Source: an uncultured Bacteroidota bacterium
GTDB taxonomy: Bacteria; Bacteroidota; Bacteroidia; Chitinophagales; Chitinophagaceae
Length of the DNA: 6,975 nt
Assembly: GCA_946479535.1 (NCBI GenBank)
Contig: CAMLGP010000143.1
Location: 1-6,975 of the forward strand
Reading direction: 5' to 3'
This document shows, one piece after another, positions 1 through 6,844 of this stretch. Made by a program: the position numbers and the translations under genes. The notes beneath the pieces were generated by a model. That model searched no databases. It had not been told where the DNA came from and saw nothing but the letters and a program-made list of their open reading frames with translations. How positions within the stretch are numbered: position 1 is the first letter of the stretch; each line of letters opens with the position of its first letter.

Positions 1-162
1 GTTTACCAGTGCAACCACATCGGAGGATTTCTGAAAAGTAGCGTCTGGTCCTGCACCAAAACGGTTGGTTTGTGACAGGAATGATTTTTTACATGAAACC
101 ACAATCACACATCCAACGAATATGACTAACAGAAGCGTCCACTTATTTTTGTTCATTTTCAT
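1..162 (-). CDS. SusD-like nutrient-binding lipoprotein, N-terminal fragment (continues past left edge)
   Basis: Only the first 54 codons are present. The frame reads MKMNKNKW followed by a hydrophobic stretch (LLLVIFVGCVIVV) and a lipobox VVSC with the lipidated Cys at residue 24. Mature SusD-type proteins often begin with a short Lys-rich or Asp-rich segment and 'FL', and here KKSFL follows the Cys. SusD homologues are outer-membrane surface lipoproteins that form the lid of the SusC channel and bind the incoming ligand. The assignment rests mainly on position: it starts 24 bp after the SusC stop on the same strand, the standard susC-susD order. An in-frame ATG two codons later (Met3) is an equally possible start. 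The residues after Cys24 are basic, not acidic, so surface export cannot be judged from the tail alone. Substrate specificity would need the missing part. Confidence 0.8.
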   Translation of the reverse strand, partial: MKMNKNKWTLLLVIFVGCVIVVSCKKSFLSQTNRFGAGPDATFQKSSDVVALVN

Positions 163-186
163 ATCTGTAGTGTTTAACTGTCTTTT

Positions 187-3100
187 TTAAAAGATTAAGT
201 TGAAGCCAACGGTATAGAACCTTGAGGAAGGATAGGTACCATTATCGACTCCGGTTTGGGTTGCGTTGCCTCGCTGAATACCAATTTCAGGATCGAGACC
301 AGAATATTTGGTTATTGTAAAGAGGTTTTGTGTTGAAACATAAACCCTGAGTTTGGAAGCCATGATCTTTTTTATCATAGTCTGAGGGAAAGTGTAGCCT
401 ATCATAAGATTTTTCAATTTCACAAAGCTGCCGTTCTCGATCCATCTGCTGGATGGCACATTACTTCCAATTTCATCATCATTATACATGGCCCTTGCAA
501 ATTCATTGGAAGGATTGGAAGGAGTCCAGTGATGGAGATAATAATCTTTGCTAACATTTTGCACTCCAACAAATCCACGGTTCTGGAAGCTTTCCAGTGA
601 ACTTTCCATGTAATTCAGGATCTTGTTTCCAAATACTCCATAGAAGTAAAGATTAAAGTCCCATTGTTTGTAAGAACCATCCCAATTCAATCCACCAAAG
701 AGTTTTGGCTGAGGACTGCCAAGGCTTACCTGGTCATCCGCATTTACAATACCATCTCCGGTTATATCAGCGAAATAACGATCACCAGGACGGTTATTAG
801 CTCTCTGATAATAAAGATTGGCAGGATTCTTTGCTTTTGCTGCTGCATTCAATGCATCTATCTGTGCCTGGGACTGGAAGATGCCAAGCACTTTATAGCC
901 ATAGAATTCTCCTACAGGCTGACCAATATAAGTCTGGGTGAATGTTCCCCAACCCTGTCCTTCAACAGTCAAACCCCCAAAATTTGTTACGAATTTTGTT
1001 CCTGATGTAATACTTGTCAGTTTATTCTTAATGGCAGTCAGTGTTAAACCAGCACTCCATTTGAAAGCTCCTGACTTATTATGATTATAGTTCACGGCAA
1101 ATTCCAACCCGGTATTTACCATGCTACCAACGTTGCGCGTTAGTGTATTATAACCTGATTGAGCAGGTGCAGCGAGTTGCAGTAGGAAATCTTTTGATCT
1201 TCTTCTGAACCAGTCAGCAGTAAAAGTGATATCACCATCCAATATGGCAGCATCAATTCCAAAGTCTGTCTGGTAATCCGTTTCCCATTTCAGATCCGGA
1301 TTTGCCGGCTGAATGGGAGCATAACCGTTCTGGTATAATTTATTGAAGGGATAACCCAGGTTACCACTATTGGAAGCAGACAAACCGGTAGAATAAAGTG
1401 GCTCAAACTGGAATAGCGGAATAGGCAATTGATTACCTACTTCACCATAGCTTGCTCTTACTTTAAGGTCTGACAGCCAGGCCAGGTCTTTAAGGAAAGG
1501 CTCTTCAATAGCCTTCCAGGAAACAGCTCCTGATGGGAATATACCATATTTGTTCTTTTCAGGGAATTTGGATGAACCATCTCTCCTGATTGTACCTGTA
1601 ATAGAATATCTGTCGTTGTAAGTATATGTAACCCGTCCAAACTGGGAAGCGAGCGTGGCAATATTTTTACCATTACCATTTGCATCCAGACGCAGGTTAT
1701 CAACCTGGGCAAGATCCCTTACCACACTATTTCTTGGGATACCGCTTCCACCCATCATGGTAGTAGTACTTTTCTGGGCTGAAACACCGGCCAGGAAATG
1801 AACACCATGTCTTCCAAAGACCTTATCATAAGAAATGGTGTTTTCCCACAACCATTCAAAGAATTGATTCAGATGCTGATTATAGTTTGCATTCTGTGTT
1901 GGTCCACCAAGGTTATATTGTTCATTGATACGCTGATCTTCCGGCTGGAAATAGGATCCGGAATAATTGCTGATATTAACCCCTGCATTGGTTTTTAAGC
2001 GCAGACCTTCAATAGGCATGATTTCCATGGAGGATGAACCAAGAAAATAATTGGTTAGGTTCTCATAATCATTCGTCTCTATGCTCCACAGCGGGTTGGA
2101 ATATTTTGCAACATAAGTATTCTTCGGATTAAAGAAACCGTAGTTTCCATTAGCATCCTTGATCAGATTAGTCTTCAGATTTCCGGCATCCATAGTAGGA
2201 GGCAATTGAGCCAGCCTGGCCAGGTTACCAGTACCATAAGGATTGTTGGAATTCTGATTACTGTATTTTGCGCTGGTGGAAGATTTAAGCCATTTAACAG
2301 GATTGTAATCCAGGTTCAGCGCCATGGATAAACGCTTGAAAAAAGAACCCTGTACAATACCCTTTTGATCATAATACCCAATTGATGTTGCGGTTTGCAC
2401 TTTATCATTACCACCACGGATGGCAACATTATAGTTTTGGGTCAAACCAGCGCGGTACATGGCATCCTGCCAATTAATATCGGTTAATGAGGAAGGAGTG
2501 CGCCAGTTGGGAAGTTCAACAAAATTATGAAGGGAATCGGCATCAGCTACCTGGTTGGCCAGGGTTGCCCATTCCTGGGCATTCAGTACATCGTATTTTT
2601 TGGGTTCAGACTGTATACTGTTGAATACATCCACTGAAACCTGTAAACCATCCCTCCTGCCCTTTTTAGTTGTAATGATCACAACGCCATTTGCTGCTCT
2701 AACACCGTAAATGGCAGTGGCAGATGCATCCTTTAAGATATCAATCGTTGCTATATCATTTGGATTAAGATTATTAATGCCACCACCCAAAGGATATCCA
2801 TCTACTACATAAAGGGGTTCATTACCGCCACTTGCCAAACTACCTACACCACGGATCAATACTGAAACGTTAGCACCCGGTGATCCATCATTATTTGTTA
2901 TTTGAACACCTGAAGCCCGGCCCTGCAAAGATTGCTGCAATGATGTTACAGGCACCTTTTCAATCTGAGCTGCACCCACACTACTGATAGAACCAGTAAC
3001 ATCCCTGCGCTTAACAGTACCATAACCGATAACAACCAGTTGATCCAGGGTCTTAATATCGCGACTTAAATTAATTGTCATTGCAGCATCGCCTGCCTTT

Positions 3101-3378
3101 ACTTCCTGCTCTGCAAAACCTACATAAGTAAATACCAGCGTTGAATTGGCTGGCGCATCAATAGAAAACGATCCATCATTTCCCGAAGTAGTCGCTTTTG
3201 TACTTCCCTTAACAACAATGGACACACCAGGTAAGCCGGTACCTTCTGGCGATAGTACCTTCCCTGTGATTTGTTTGTTCTGGGCAAAAGCAGCCATGCC
3301 TGTGAACGCAACGAGCAGAAAGGTTAGAAGCACCATTCTCCCTGACTTGCCTTCATAAAACAGTAAGTTTCTTGTCAT
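187..3378 (-). CDS. SusC/RagA-family TonB-dependent outer-membrane receptor
   Basis: Complete 1063-residue receptor that energises import of a SusD-bound ligand through the outer membrane. A signal peptide spans residues 1-32 (MTRN..., hydrophobic core VLLTFLLVAF, cleavage near AFA-Q). Then come a carboxypeptidase-regulatory-like Ig domain at about 36-107 (QITGKV...GLPGVSIVVKG), a TonB-box-like LDQLVVIGYG at 111-120, and a plug at about 125-240. The plug carries the SusC hallmark KDASATAIYGVRAANG near 216. The rest is a 22-strand-type barrel with the family segment RWIENGSFVKLKNLMIGYTF near 978 and an aromatic last residue (GFNLIF). An EF-hand-like loop DITGDGIVNADD lies at 871-882, as in many SusC proteins. 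There is no N-terminal STN domain, so direct signalling to an anti-sigma factor is not expected. The frame stays open 31 codons upstream to an ATG at 3471, but only the ATG at 3378 places the signal peptide at the N-terminus. Ligand unknown. Confidence 0.95.
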   Translation of the reverse strand: MTRNLLFYEGKSGRMVLLTFLLVAFTGMAAFAQNKQITGKVLSPEGTGLPGVSIVVKGSTKATTSGNDGSFSIDAPANSTLVFTYVGFAEQEVKAGDAAMTINLSRDIKTLDQLVVIGYGTVKRRDVTGSISSVGAAQIEKVPVTSLQQSLQGRASGVQITNNDGSPGANVSVLIRGVGSLASGGNEPLYVVDGYPLGGGINNLNPNDIATIDILKDASATAIYGVRAANGVVIITTKKGRRDGLQVSVDVFNSIQSEPKKYDVLNAQEWATLANQVADADSLHNFVELPNWRTPSSLTDINWQDAMYRAGLTQNYNVAIRGGNDKVQTATSIGYYDQKGIVQGSFFKRLSMALNLDYNPVKWLKSSTSAKYSNQNSNNPYGTGNLARLAQLPPTMDAGNLKTNLIKDANGNYGFFNPKNTYVAKYSNPLWSIETNDYENLTNYFLGSSSMEIMPIEGLRLKTNAGVNISNYSGSYFQPEDQRINEQYNLGGPTQNANYNQHLNQFFEWLWENTISYDKVFGRHGVHFLAGVSAQKSTTTMMGGSGIPRNSVVRDLAQVDNLRLDANGNGKNIATLASQFGRVTYTYNDRYSITGTIRRDGSSKFPEKNKYGIFPSGAVSWKAIEEPFLKDLAWLSDLKVRASYGEVGNQLPIPLFQFEPLYSTGLSASNSGNLGYPFNKLYQNGYAPIQPANPDLKWETDYQTDFGIDAAILDGDITFTADWFRRRSKDFLLQLAAPAQSGYNTLTRNVGSMVNTGLEFAVNYNHNKSGAFKWSAGLTLTAIKNKLTSITSGTKFVTNFGGLTVEGQGWGTFTQTYIGQPVGEFYGYKVLGIFQSQAQIDALNAAAKAKNPANLYYQRANNRPGDRYFADITGDGIVNADDQVSLGSPQPKLFGGLNWDGSYKQWDFNLYFYGVFGNKILNYMESSLESFQNRGFVGVQNVSKDYYLHHWTPSNPSNEFARAMYNDDEIGSNVPSSRWIENGSFVKLKNLMIGYTFPQTMIKKIMASKLRVYVSTQNLFTITKYSGLDPEIGIQRGNATQTGVDNGTYPSSRFYTVGFNLIF

Positions 3379-4104
3379 TTTTGATAATTGAAGTTTAAAT
3401 AATTGCCTGGGGCGTTGGAAGTAGTAGTTATTATATATATGCGTGTAAAAAGAATAATGATAATCTTTCAACTGTTAACAGATGGCTTACAGCTAAACTG
3501 GCTTATAATGATCAGTATGTGGCAGTGAATAAAAAGGAGGGGCTTTTGAACCGGGCGTGTGGATGCCGGTAGTCATCATAGCAGAGCATTTGTATTCCAT
3601 ATAGCAGTAGGTTTCTGAAATTAAAATTACTGGATAATACCTACCTGATAATAATACTATTTTATCTATAGTTCATATTATATCAGCTTAATCTCTCCGC
3701 TAAACTTCCTGTAACATTAAAGATATCCAATAGAGTTAAAGCTATATCAAGTATCTAAATAGTAGAGGTGGGACAATAGTTAGTAACCCGGCAAATGATA
3801 CTTTTCTTGCAGGTATTAACAGTAAAACCTGATGCAGCGATGGAAAGTCTTAATTGGCTCGAATGATCTGCAGGTCCAGGTAATAAGGCCTGTTTGCTAT
3901 TATGGTCAGCTTACAGACCTGTGAACCTGGGATACTATGTATATAATATCCTTCCTAAATGCTTATGCGTTGTAAATATAACTGGACAAACTCCGGGGAT
4001 AGGGAGCATTTTGTCTACAAATAGGTGATGGAATGTTGACGGAAAGCGGAAATTGATTGAAAAGTCGCGAAATGATAATGCAATCGGTTTAAATATTGGT
4101 GCGA
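3379..4104. other. 726-bp intergenic region upstream of susC
   Basis: No convincing coding sequence is found on either strand: frames here are short, lack recognisable motifs, or only overrun the end of the DUF2147 gene. The region must contain the end of the upstream operon's transcript and the promoter plus leader of the susC-susD transcript. No perfect TAnnTTTG box is found on the minus strand. Several relaxed TAnnTTTA matches exist (3622-3629, 3718-3725, 3737-3744), but the sequence is AT-rich and they cannot be ranked. An imperfect palindrome lies at 3645-3686. No intrinsic terminator with a T-tract is evident after the DUF2147 stop codon. Confidence 0.7.
3645..3686. repeat. Imperfect AT-rich inverted repeat between DUF2147 gene and susC
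   Basis: The left arm CTGATAATAATA (3645-3656) pairs with the right arm TATTATATCAG (3676-3686) with one bulged base. An inner pair CTAT (3657-3660) and ATAG (3668-3671) continues the stem and leaves a 7-nt loop. It sits about 270 bp upstream of the susC start. No T-tract follows it on the minus strand, so it does not look like an intrinsic terminator; an operator or a chance AT-rich fold are both possible. Confidence 0.35.
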
Positions 4105-4551
4105 TTAATTCGATCTTGTCCACAACTCCGTTCTGCCAAACAGCGACCAGCCAACATATCCCCTGACCTTTAAGGTTTTCCTGCTCCTTAGAGAAAGCTG
4201 GCAATTATAGGTTTTACCACTTTCAGGGTCATATATCTTTCCGCCACTGTATTCTTTATCCTCTTTATCAAACTTAAATCCATTTAGAATTGCCAGGCCC
4301 AGGATCTGCTGGCTGCGTTTACCTTCATCCGGATTATGCTCATCAACTCTTGGCTTCCCATCTTTTTCAGGGTTCTGTAGCCAGATTATTCTTCCATAGA
4401 ATTTATCGCGGGACTTATATATCTGTATTTTGGCAGGCTCTTTTCCATTAGTCAGCCAAACCCCAATAATATCATCGGCAAATTCCTGCGCATTAATTGC
4501 TACTGCTGATAATTGAAATATTACCAGGCAAAGAATAAATTGAAATTTCAT
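4105..4551 (-). CDS. Secreted DUF2147 family protein
   Basis: A 148-residue exported protein of the DUF2147 family, whose biochemical function I do not know. A Sec signal peptide covers residues 1-21 (MKFQFILCLVIFQLSAVAINA, cleavage before Gln22). The mature part shows the family landmarks in order: GVWLT near 30, KIQIYK...FYGRIIWL at 41-58, DGKPRVDEHNPD at 64-75, LGLAILNGFKF at 84-94, GGKIYDPESGKTYNC at 103-117, and the C-terminal LKVRGYVGWSLFGRTELWTR at 127-146. The length is normal for the family. The frame is open 12 codons further upstream, but the ATG at 4551 puts the signal peptide first. It starts 49 bp after the DUF1080 gene and is the last gene of the cluster, so it is probably co-transcribed. 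The small compact fold resembles lipocalin-type barrels only by inference. Confidence 0.9.
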   Translation of the reverse strand: MKFQFILCLVIFQLSAVAINAQEFADDIIGVWLTNGKEPAKIQIYKSRDKFYGRIIWLQNPEKDGKPRVDEHNPDEGKRSQQILGLAILNGFKFDKEDKEYSGGKIYDPESGKTYNCQLSLRSRKTLKVRGYVGWSLFGRTELWTRSN

Positions 4552-4600
4552 GATTGATGGGTTGGCAGGGATTAGCGATACTATCAAAAATCCAAATGCA

Positions 4601-5320
4601 CTATTTTATTTCTCGTATATAAAGTGATTTAACATCAACAGTGGTGTGGTCATGTAAATGACAAAGCTGAAAGCCGATCTTGCCAGAAGAGAAACCTGCA
4701 TCATGAACAATATCGATTGTCTTTACCCCGTTCAGCCAGGCTTGTATATGATGTCCTTTCGCAATTATATAATAATGATTCCAATCGTTGAATTTAACCA
4801 CTTTTGAAACCAGGGAATCCGGGAATTTCTGAACCATGCTCGCTCTTCTTTCTTCCCAAAGAGAACCCCAGTAGCCTTTTCCCATATCAATCTGGTAACC
4901 GGGAGCATCATCCCAGCTTGTGGGATTTATCCGGATGCATACACCTGAATTAGCGTTCTCATCTCCTACCATTTTTATCATTACATTCAGTTCAAAATCC
5001 TCATAAGATTTTTTTGTATAACTGTAATGATGCTGAGGTTCTTTTCCCAATTCACCATGAAAAAGATTATTGCTTAGCTTCCAATAGCTTGGCTCAAAAT
5101 TCCAATCGTCTGCATTTGCAAGGAGATTAACCCAACCCTTGTCAACTGGTTTATCCTTAACCAGTTTCCCGGATTTAGGCATTGTCTTTTCCAGTGAGTA
5201 AGATTGGGCTTCGGAAGAAAAATACTGAAGAGACAACAAAAGAAAAATCGTTATTGATAAAAGATAGATTCGTCTGCCATAAAGTATTGACAGCCGGGTC
5301 TCTGGTGGAATGCAAGCCAT
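4601..5320 (-). CDS. Exported DUF1080 protein (3-keto-disaccharide hydrolase domain)
   Basis: A single-domain protein of 239 residues. Family members have a concanavalin/LamG-like beta-sandwich, and some act on 3-keto-glycosides, cleaving the bond after C3 oxidation of the sugar. Visible landmarks are WKLSNNLFHGE at 80-90, YEDFELNVMIKM at 106-117, the signature NSGVCIRI at 124-131, GYQIDMG at 141-147, DWNHYYIIAKGHHIQAWLNG at 179-198, GKIGFQLCH at 213-221 and the closing strand VDVKSLYIREI. The N-terminus has a long n-region, then GRRIYLLSITIFLLLSL and a plausible cleavage site SEA-Q after residue 38. The Arg-Arg pair before the hydrophobic core resembles a Tat motif, but the core is hydrophobic enough for Sec. 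The ATG at 5320 is the only Met before the signal peptide. It starts 41 bp after the DUF1330 gene. Hydrolase versus lyase activity and substrate are not decided by the sequence. Confidence 0.88.
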   Translation of the reverse strand: MACIPPETRLSILYGRRIYLLSITIFLLLSLQYFSSEAQSYSLEKTMPKSGKLVKDKPVDKGWVNLLANADDWNFEPSYWKLSNNLFHGELGKEPQHHYSYTKKSYEDFELNVMIKMVGDENANSGVCIRINPTSWDDAPGYQIDMGKGYWGSLWEERRASMVQKFPDSLVSKVVKFNDWNHYYIIAKGHHIQAWLNGVKTIDIVHDAGFSSGKIGFQLCHLHDHTTVDVKSLYIREIK

Positions 5321-5361
5321 AGTTTTATTTTAAATATAAGCATTGCCCTGAAACTACCTGC

Positions 5362-5658
5362 CTATTTTTTTTCAAAGGCTTTTAGCATAAGCATGGTAGT
5401 ATTAGAAGTGGAGTCATGCCGCAAATGGATAAACGATTGGTATTCCGGATCGTTATAAAATCCCATCACTGCTTCTTCGCTGGGAAATTCTATTACGGCA
5501 TTCATGGTCCGGGGCTTTCCTTCCAGGGCTTTAGGTGCAGTATCCATTGCCAGAACCCTGGCGCCATATTTTGGAAGTAACTGAGCTACCTGTGGTGGAT
5601 ATTTTTTAAAGGTTTGGGGATCGTTGATATCATAGGCATTGACTACATATACTGGCAT
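5362..5658 (-). CDS. DUF1330 family small cytosolic protein
   Basis: A 98-residue protein with no signal peptide or membrane segment. It matches the DUF1330 family, a dimeric alpha-beta barrel (ferredoxin-like) fold. It begins MPVYVVNAYDINDPQTF, followed by YPPQVAQLLPKYGARVLAMDTAP at 20-42, RTMNAVIEFPSEEAVMGFYNDPEYQ at 50-74 and LRHDSTSNTTMLML at 79-92. These are the family's usual strand-helix blocks (AYV, YGGR, vviEFPS, ayWyNdPeYQ, lR). The length is typical. No enzymatic activity is firmly established for the family. It lies between two exported proteins in the operon, 39 bp after the ThuA-like gene and 41 bp before the DUF1080 gene, so its role may be in the cytosolic part of the same pathway or unrelated. 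Confidence 0.88.
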   Translation of the reverse strand: MPVYVVNAYDINDPQTFKKYPPQVAQLLPKYGARVLAMDTAPKALEGKPRTMNAVIEFPSEEAVMGFYNDPEYQSFIHLRHDSTSNTTMLMLKAFEKK

Positions 5659-5697
5659 GATAAAAATTTAAAGGTATTAGGTCAACTATTATGCCTG

Positions 5698-6609
5698 TTA
5701 ATGGGAAAAATAGGATTCGGGCTTAAGACTTGTTGCATCCTTTGTAGGGAAATCTGGTGGCAAAGGATAAGTTACTTTTCCCGTAGCCAGCCATTCAGTA
5801 ACTCTTATCATTGTGGTTTCAAATCCCACACACCTGTAAGCAGGCGGATAAATATCTCCCTTCCATAAATGCCCCATGCTTGAATTGTAAACATTCCCTT
5901 TCCCATATTTCACCACCCATTCCACCGGCCAGTACCTGTGTGTTTGTGAACTATCATAAGCATAAGATAATACAGTGAGATTTTCTGCAGCTCCACGTGG
6001 ATAATTATATACCTCAGTATTGGCTGTCTTCCATTGATCCGGATAATCCTTATTAATTGGGTGATTGGTATATTTTGTTATGATTGCATCAAAGCGCGCA
6101 CCATGACTGGTGTTTTTCCCTTCACCGGGAGGCAACCGGACAATCTTTTTATTTGAATCAATCTCCAATGCATATCCAGAGGTGACTGGCCGCCATCCCA
6201 TCCCGATCATCTTTTCATACTCCGCCCAGTGCGGAAAAGAATTATTGGCAGAATGAAGTATGTACAGACCACCACCCTTTCTTACAAAATCTTCCAATTG
6301 CTTTTCCATTTCTACTGGCCATTTCAAACCAGGGTCTGAAAGATTATTGGAATTTTGAATGATAACGGGATATTTTTTAAGATCAGCTCTCCATGAAAGT
6401 CGCTCAACACTATCAGCAGGAATAGTAGTAATATCTACCTTGAACTTTCCACTTCCTTCCAGTATCTTCTTCGTCACCAGGGAAGTCTGTTTCCAATCAT
6501 GATTACTGAAACCATCAATGATTAAAACAGGAATGGTCTTTGTCTTTTGTCCATAACAGAGAATGGAACATAGAACAATGGAAAGCAGCAGTGCACATGA
6601 TTTATTCAA
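5698..6609 (-). CDS. Secreted ThuA-domain protein (trehalose-utilisation family)
   Basis: A 303-residue protein with a Sec signal peptide at 1-20 (NKSCALLLSIVLCSILCYG, then Gln21). The rest is one ThuA domain with a class-I glutamine-amidotransferase-like fold. Landmarks are PVLIIDGFSNHDWKQT at 27-42, VEMEKQLEDFVRKGGGLYILHS at 99-120, HWAEYEKMIGMGW at 127-139, HPINKDYPDQW...EVYNYP at 183-204 and the C-terminal signature PVEWVVKYGKGNVYNSSMGH at 228-247. In rhizobia ThuA works with the dehydrogenase ThuB in 3-keto-trehalose metabolism; that role is not proven for this exported homologue. The start codon is TTG at 6609: no in-frame ATG exists between the upstream stop at 6658-6660 and the signal peptide. 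It is the first gene of the cluster. It could be annotated as a putative sugar-processing hydrolase or isomerase; the substrate is unknown. Confidence 0.9.
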   Translation of the reverse strand: MNKSCALLLSIVLCSILCYGQKTKTIPVLIIDGFSNHDWKQTSLVTKKILEGSGKFKVDITTIPADSVERLSWRADLKKYPVIIQNSNNLSDPGLKWPVEMEKQLEDFVRKGGGLYILHSANNSFPHWAEYEKMIGMGWRPVTSGYALEIDSNKKIVRLPPGEGKNTSHGARFDAIITKYTNHPINKDYPDQWKTANTEVYNYPRGAAENLTVLSYAYDSSQTHRYWPVEWVVKYGKGNVYNSSMGHLWKGDIYPPAYRCVGFETTMIRVTEWLATGKVTYPLPPDFPTKDATSLKPESYFSH

Positions 6610-6629
6610 GGTTGCAGTGTTTATTCCTG

Positions 6630-6662
6630 TAAATATAGAAAGTTTAATGGTAGGTGATTAAA
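6630..6662 (-). promoter_or_regulatory. Possible Bacteroidota promoter of the thuA-like operon
   Basis: On the minus strand TTTA (6662-6659) is followed after 21 bp by TATATTTA (6637-6630). This matches the Bacteroidota -33 TTTG and -7 TAnnTTTG pattern and spacing with one G-to-A difference in each box. It would give a leader of roughly 15-20 nt before the TTG start at 6609. In AT-rich DNA such a match can arise by chance. Confidence 0.35.
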
Positions 6663-6781
6663 GGATAACTCTGATAGAAAAGACCTAATTGACTACAACC
6701 CTCCAATAAACAGCTGATAGGAATTTTAATGCTTTGCCACGGCTGGCTATGATAATAATGATACTGGGGCATGCGCACAAA

Positions 6782-6805
6782 CGGGAATTTCTATAGGCAT
6801 TCCTG
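6782..6805. repeat. Short inverted repeat upstream of the mnmH-like promoter
   Basis: CGGGAAT (6782-6788) and ATTCCTG (6799-6805) form a 7-bp stem with one G-T mismatch around a 10-nt spacer. It ends about 25 bp before the -7 box at 6830, which is a plausible operator position. It is short enough to be chance. Confidence 0.25.
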
Positions 6806-6829
6806 AACTTCGCTTCCCGGTAGAATACT

Positions 6830-6837
6830 TAATTTTG
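6830..6837 (+). promoter_or_regulatory. Bacteroidota -7 box (TAATTTTG) of the mnmH-like gene
   Basis: The octamer TAATTTTG fits the TAnnTTTG consensus exactly. Its last base lies 8 nt before the ATG at 6845, so transcription would begin at or within a few bases of the start codon. The -33 element is weak: only TTCG at 6809-6812 with a 17-bp spacer. Confidence 0.5.
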
Positions 6838-6844
6838 CCCGGTT

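Larger units (their letters stand above)
4105..6609 (-). other. Probable four-gene operon thuA-like / DUF1330 / DUF1080 / DUF2147
   Basis: Four genes follow each other on the minus strand with gaps of only 39, 41 and 49 bp and no obvious terminator between them, which supports one transcript starting left of about 6630. Three of the four products carry signal peptides and one (DUF1330) does not. Co-transcription is inferred from spacing only. Confidence 0.65.
6610..6844. other. Divergent intergenic region between thuA-like gene and mnmH-like gene
   Basis: This 235-bp region has no recognised gene and must carry both divergent promoters. A good TAnnTTTG box faces right just before the mnmH-like start. 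A weaker -7/-33 pair faces left before the ThuA-like gene. A short inverted repeat lies at 6782-6805. Confidence 0.7.

Noticed and set aside
664..1005. Open frame of 113 codons on the plus strand inside susC
   Set aside because: It is antisense to a strongly conserved part of the SusC barrel, with Ile/Ser/Cys-rich composition and no recognisable domain; other antisense frames in susC and in the ThuA-like gene look the same.
3379..3471. In-frame extension of the SusC protein by 31 residues to an ATG at 3471
   Set aside because: The extension is rich in Tyr, Asn and His and would bury the signal peptide; the ATG at 3378 gives a normal exported N-terminus.
3532..3547. AAAAG/CTTTT hairpin upstream of susC as a possible terminator or attenuator
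   Set aside because: The stem is only five pairs, four of them A-T, and it lies in the expected leader with no gene ending nearby.
3832..3924. Short plus-strand frame of about 30 codons (MQRWKVLIGS...)
   Set aside because: Too short, no recognisable motif, an in-frame stop just upstream and no promoter or ribosome-binding site evident.
4079..4108. AATCG/CGATT inverted repeat at the DUF2147 stop codon as a terminator
   Set aside because: The stem is only 5-6 pairs with a 15-nt loop and no T-tract follows on the minus strand.
3935..4204. Open frame of 89 codons on the minus strand past the end of the DUF2147 gene
   Set aside because: It overlaps the conserved C-terminus of DUF2147 in another frame, shows no family motif and has no signal or start context of its own.
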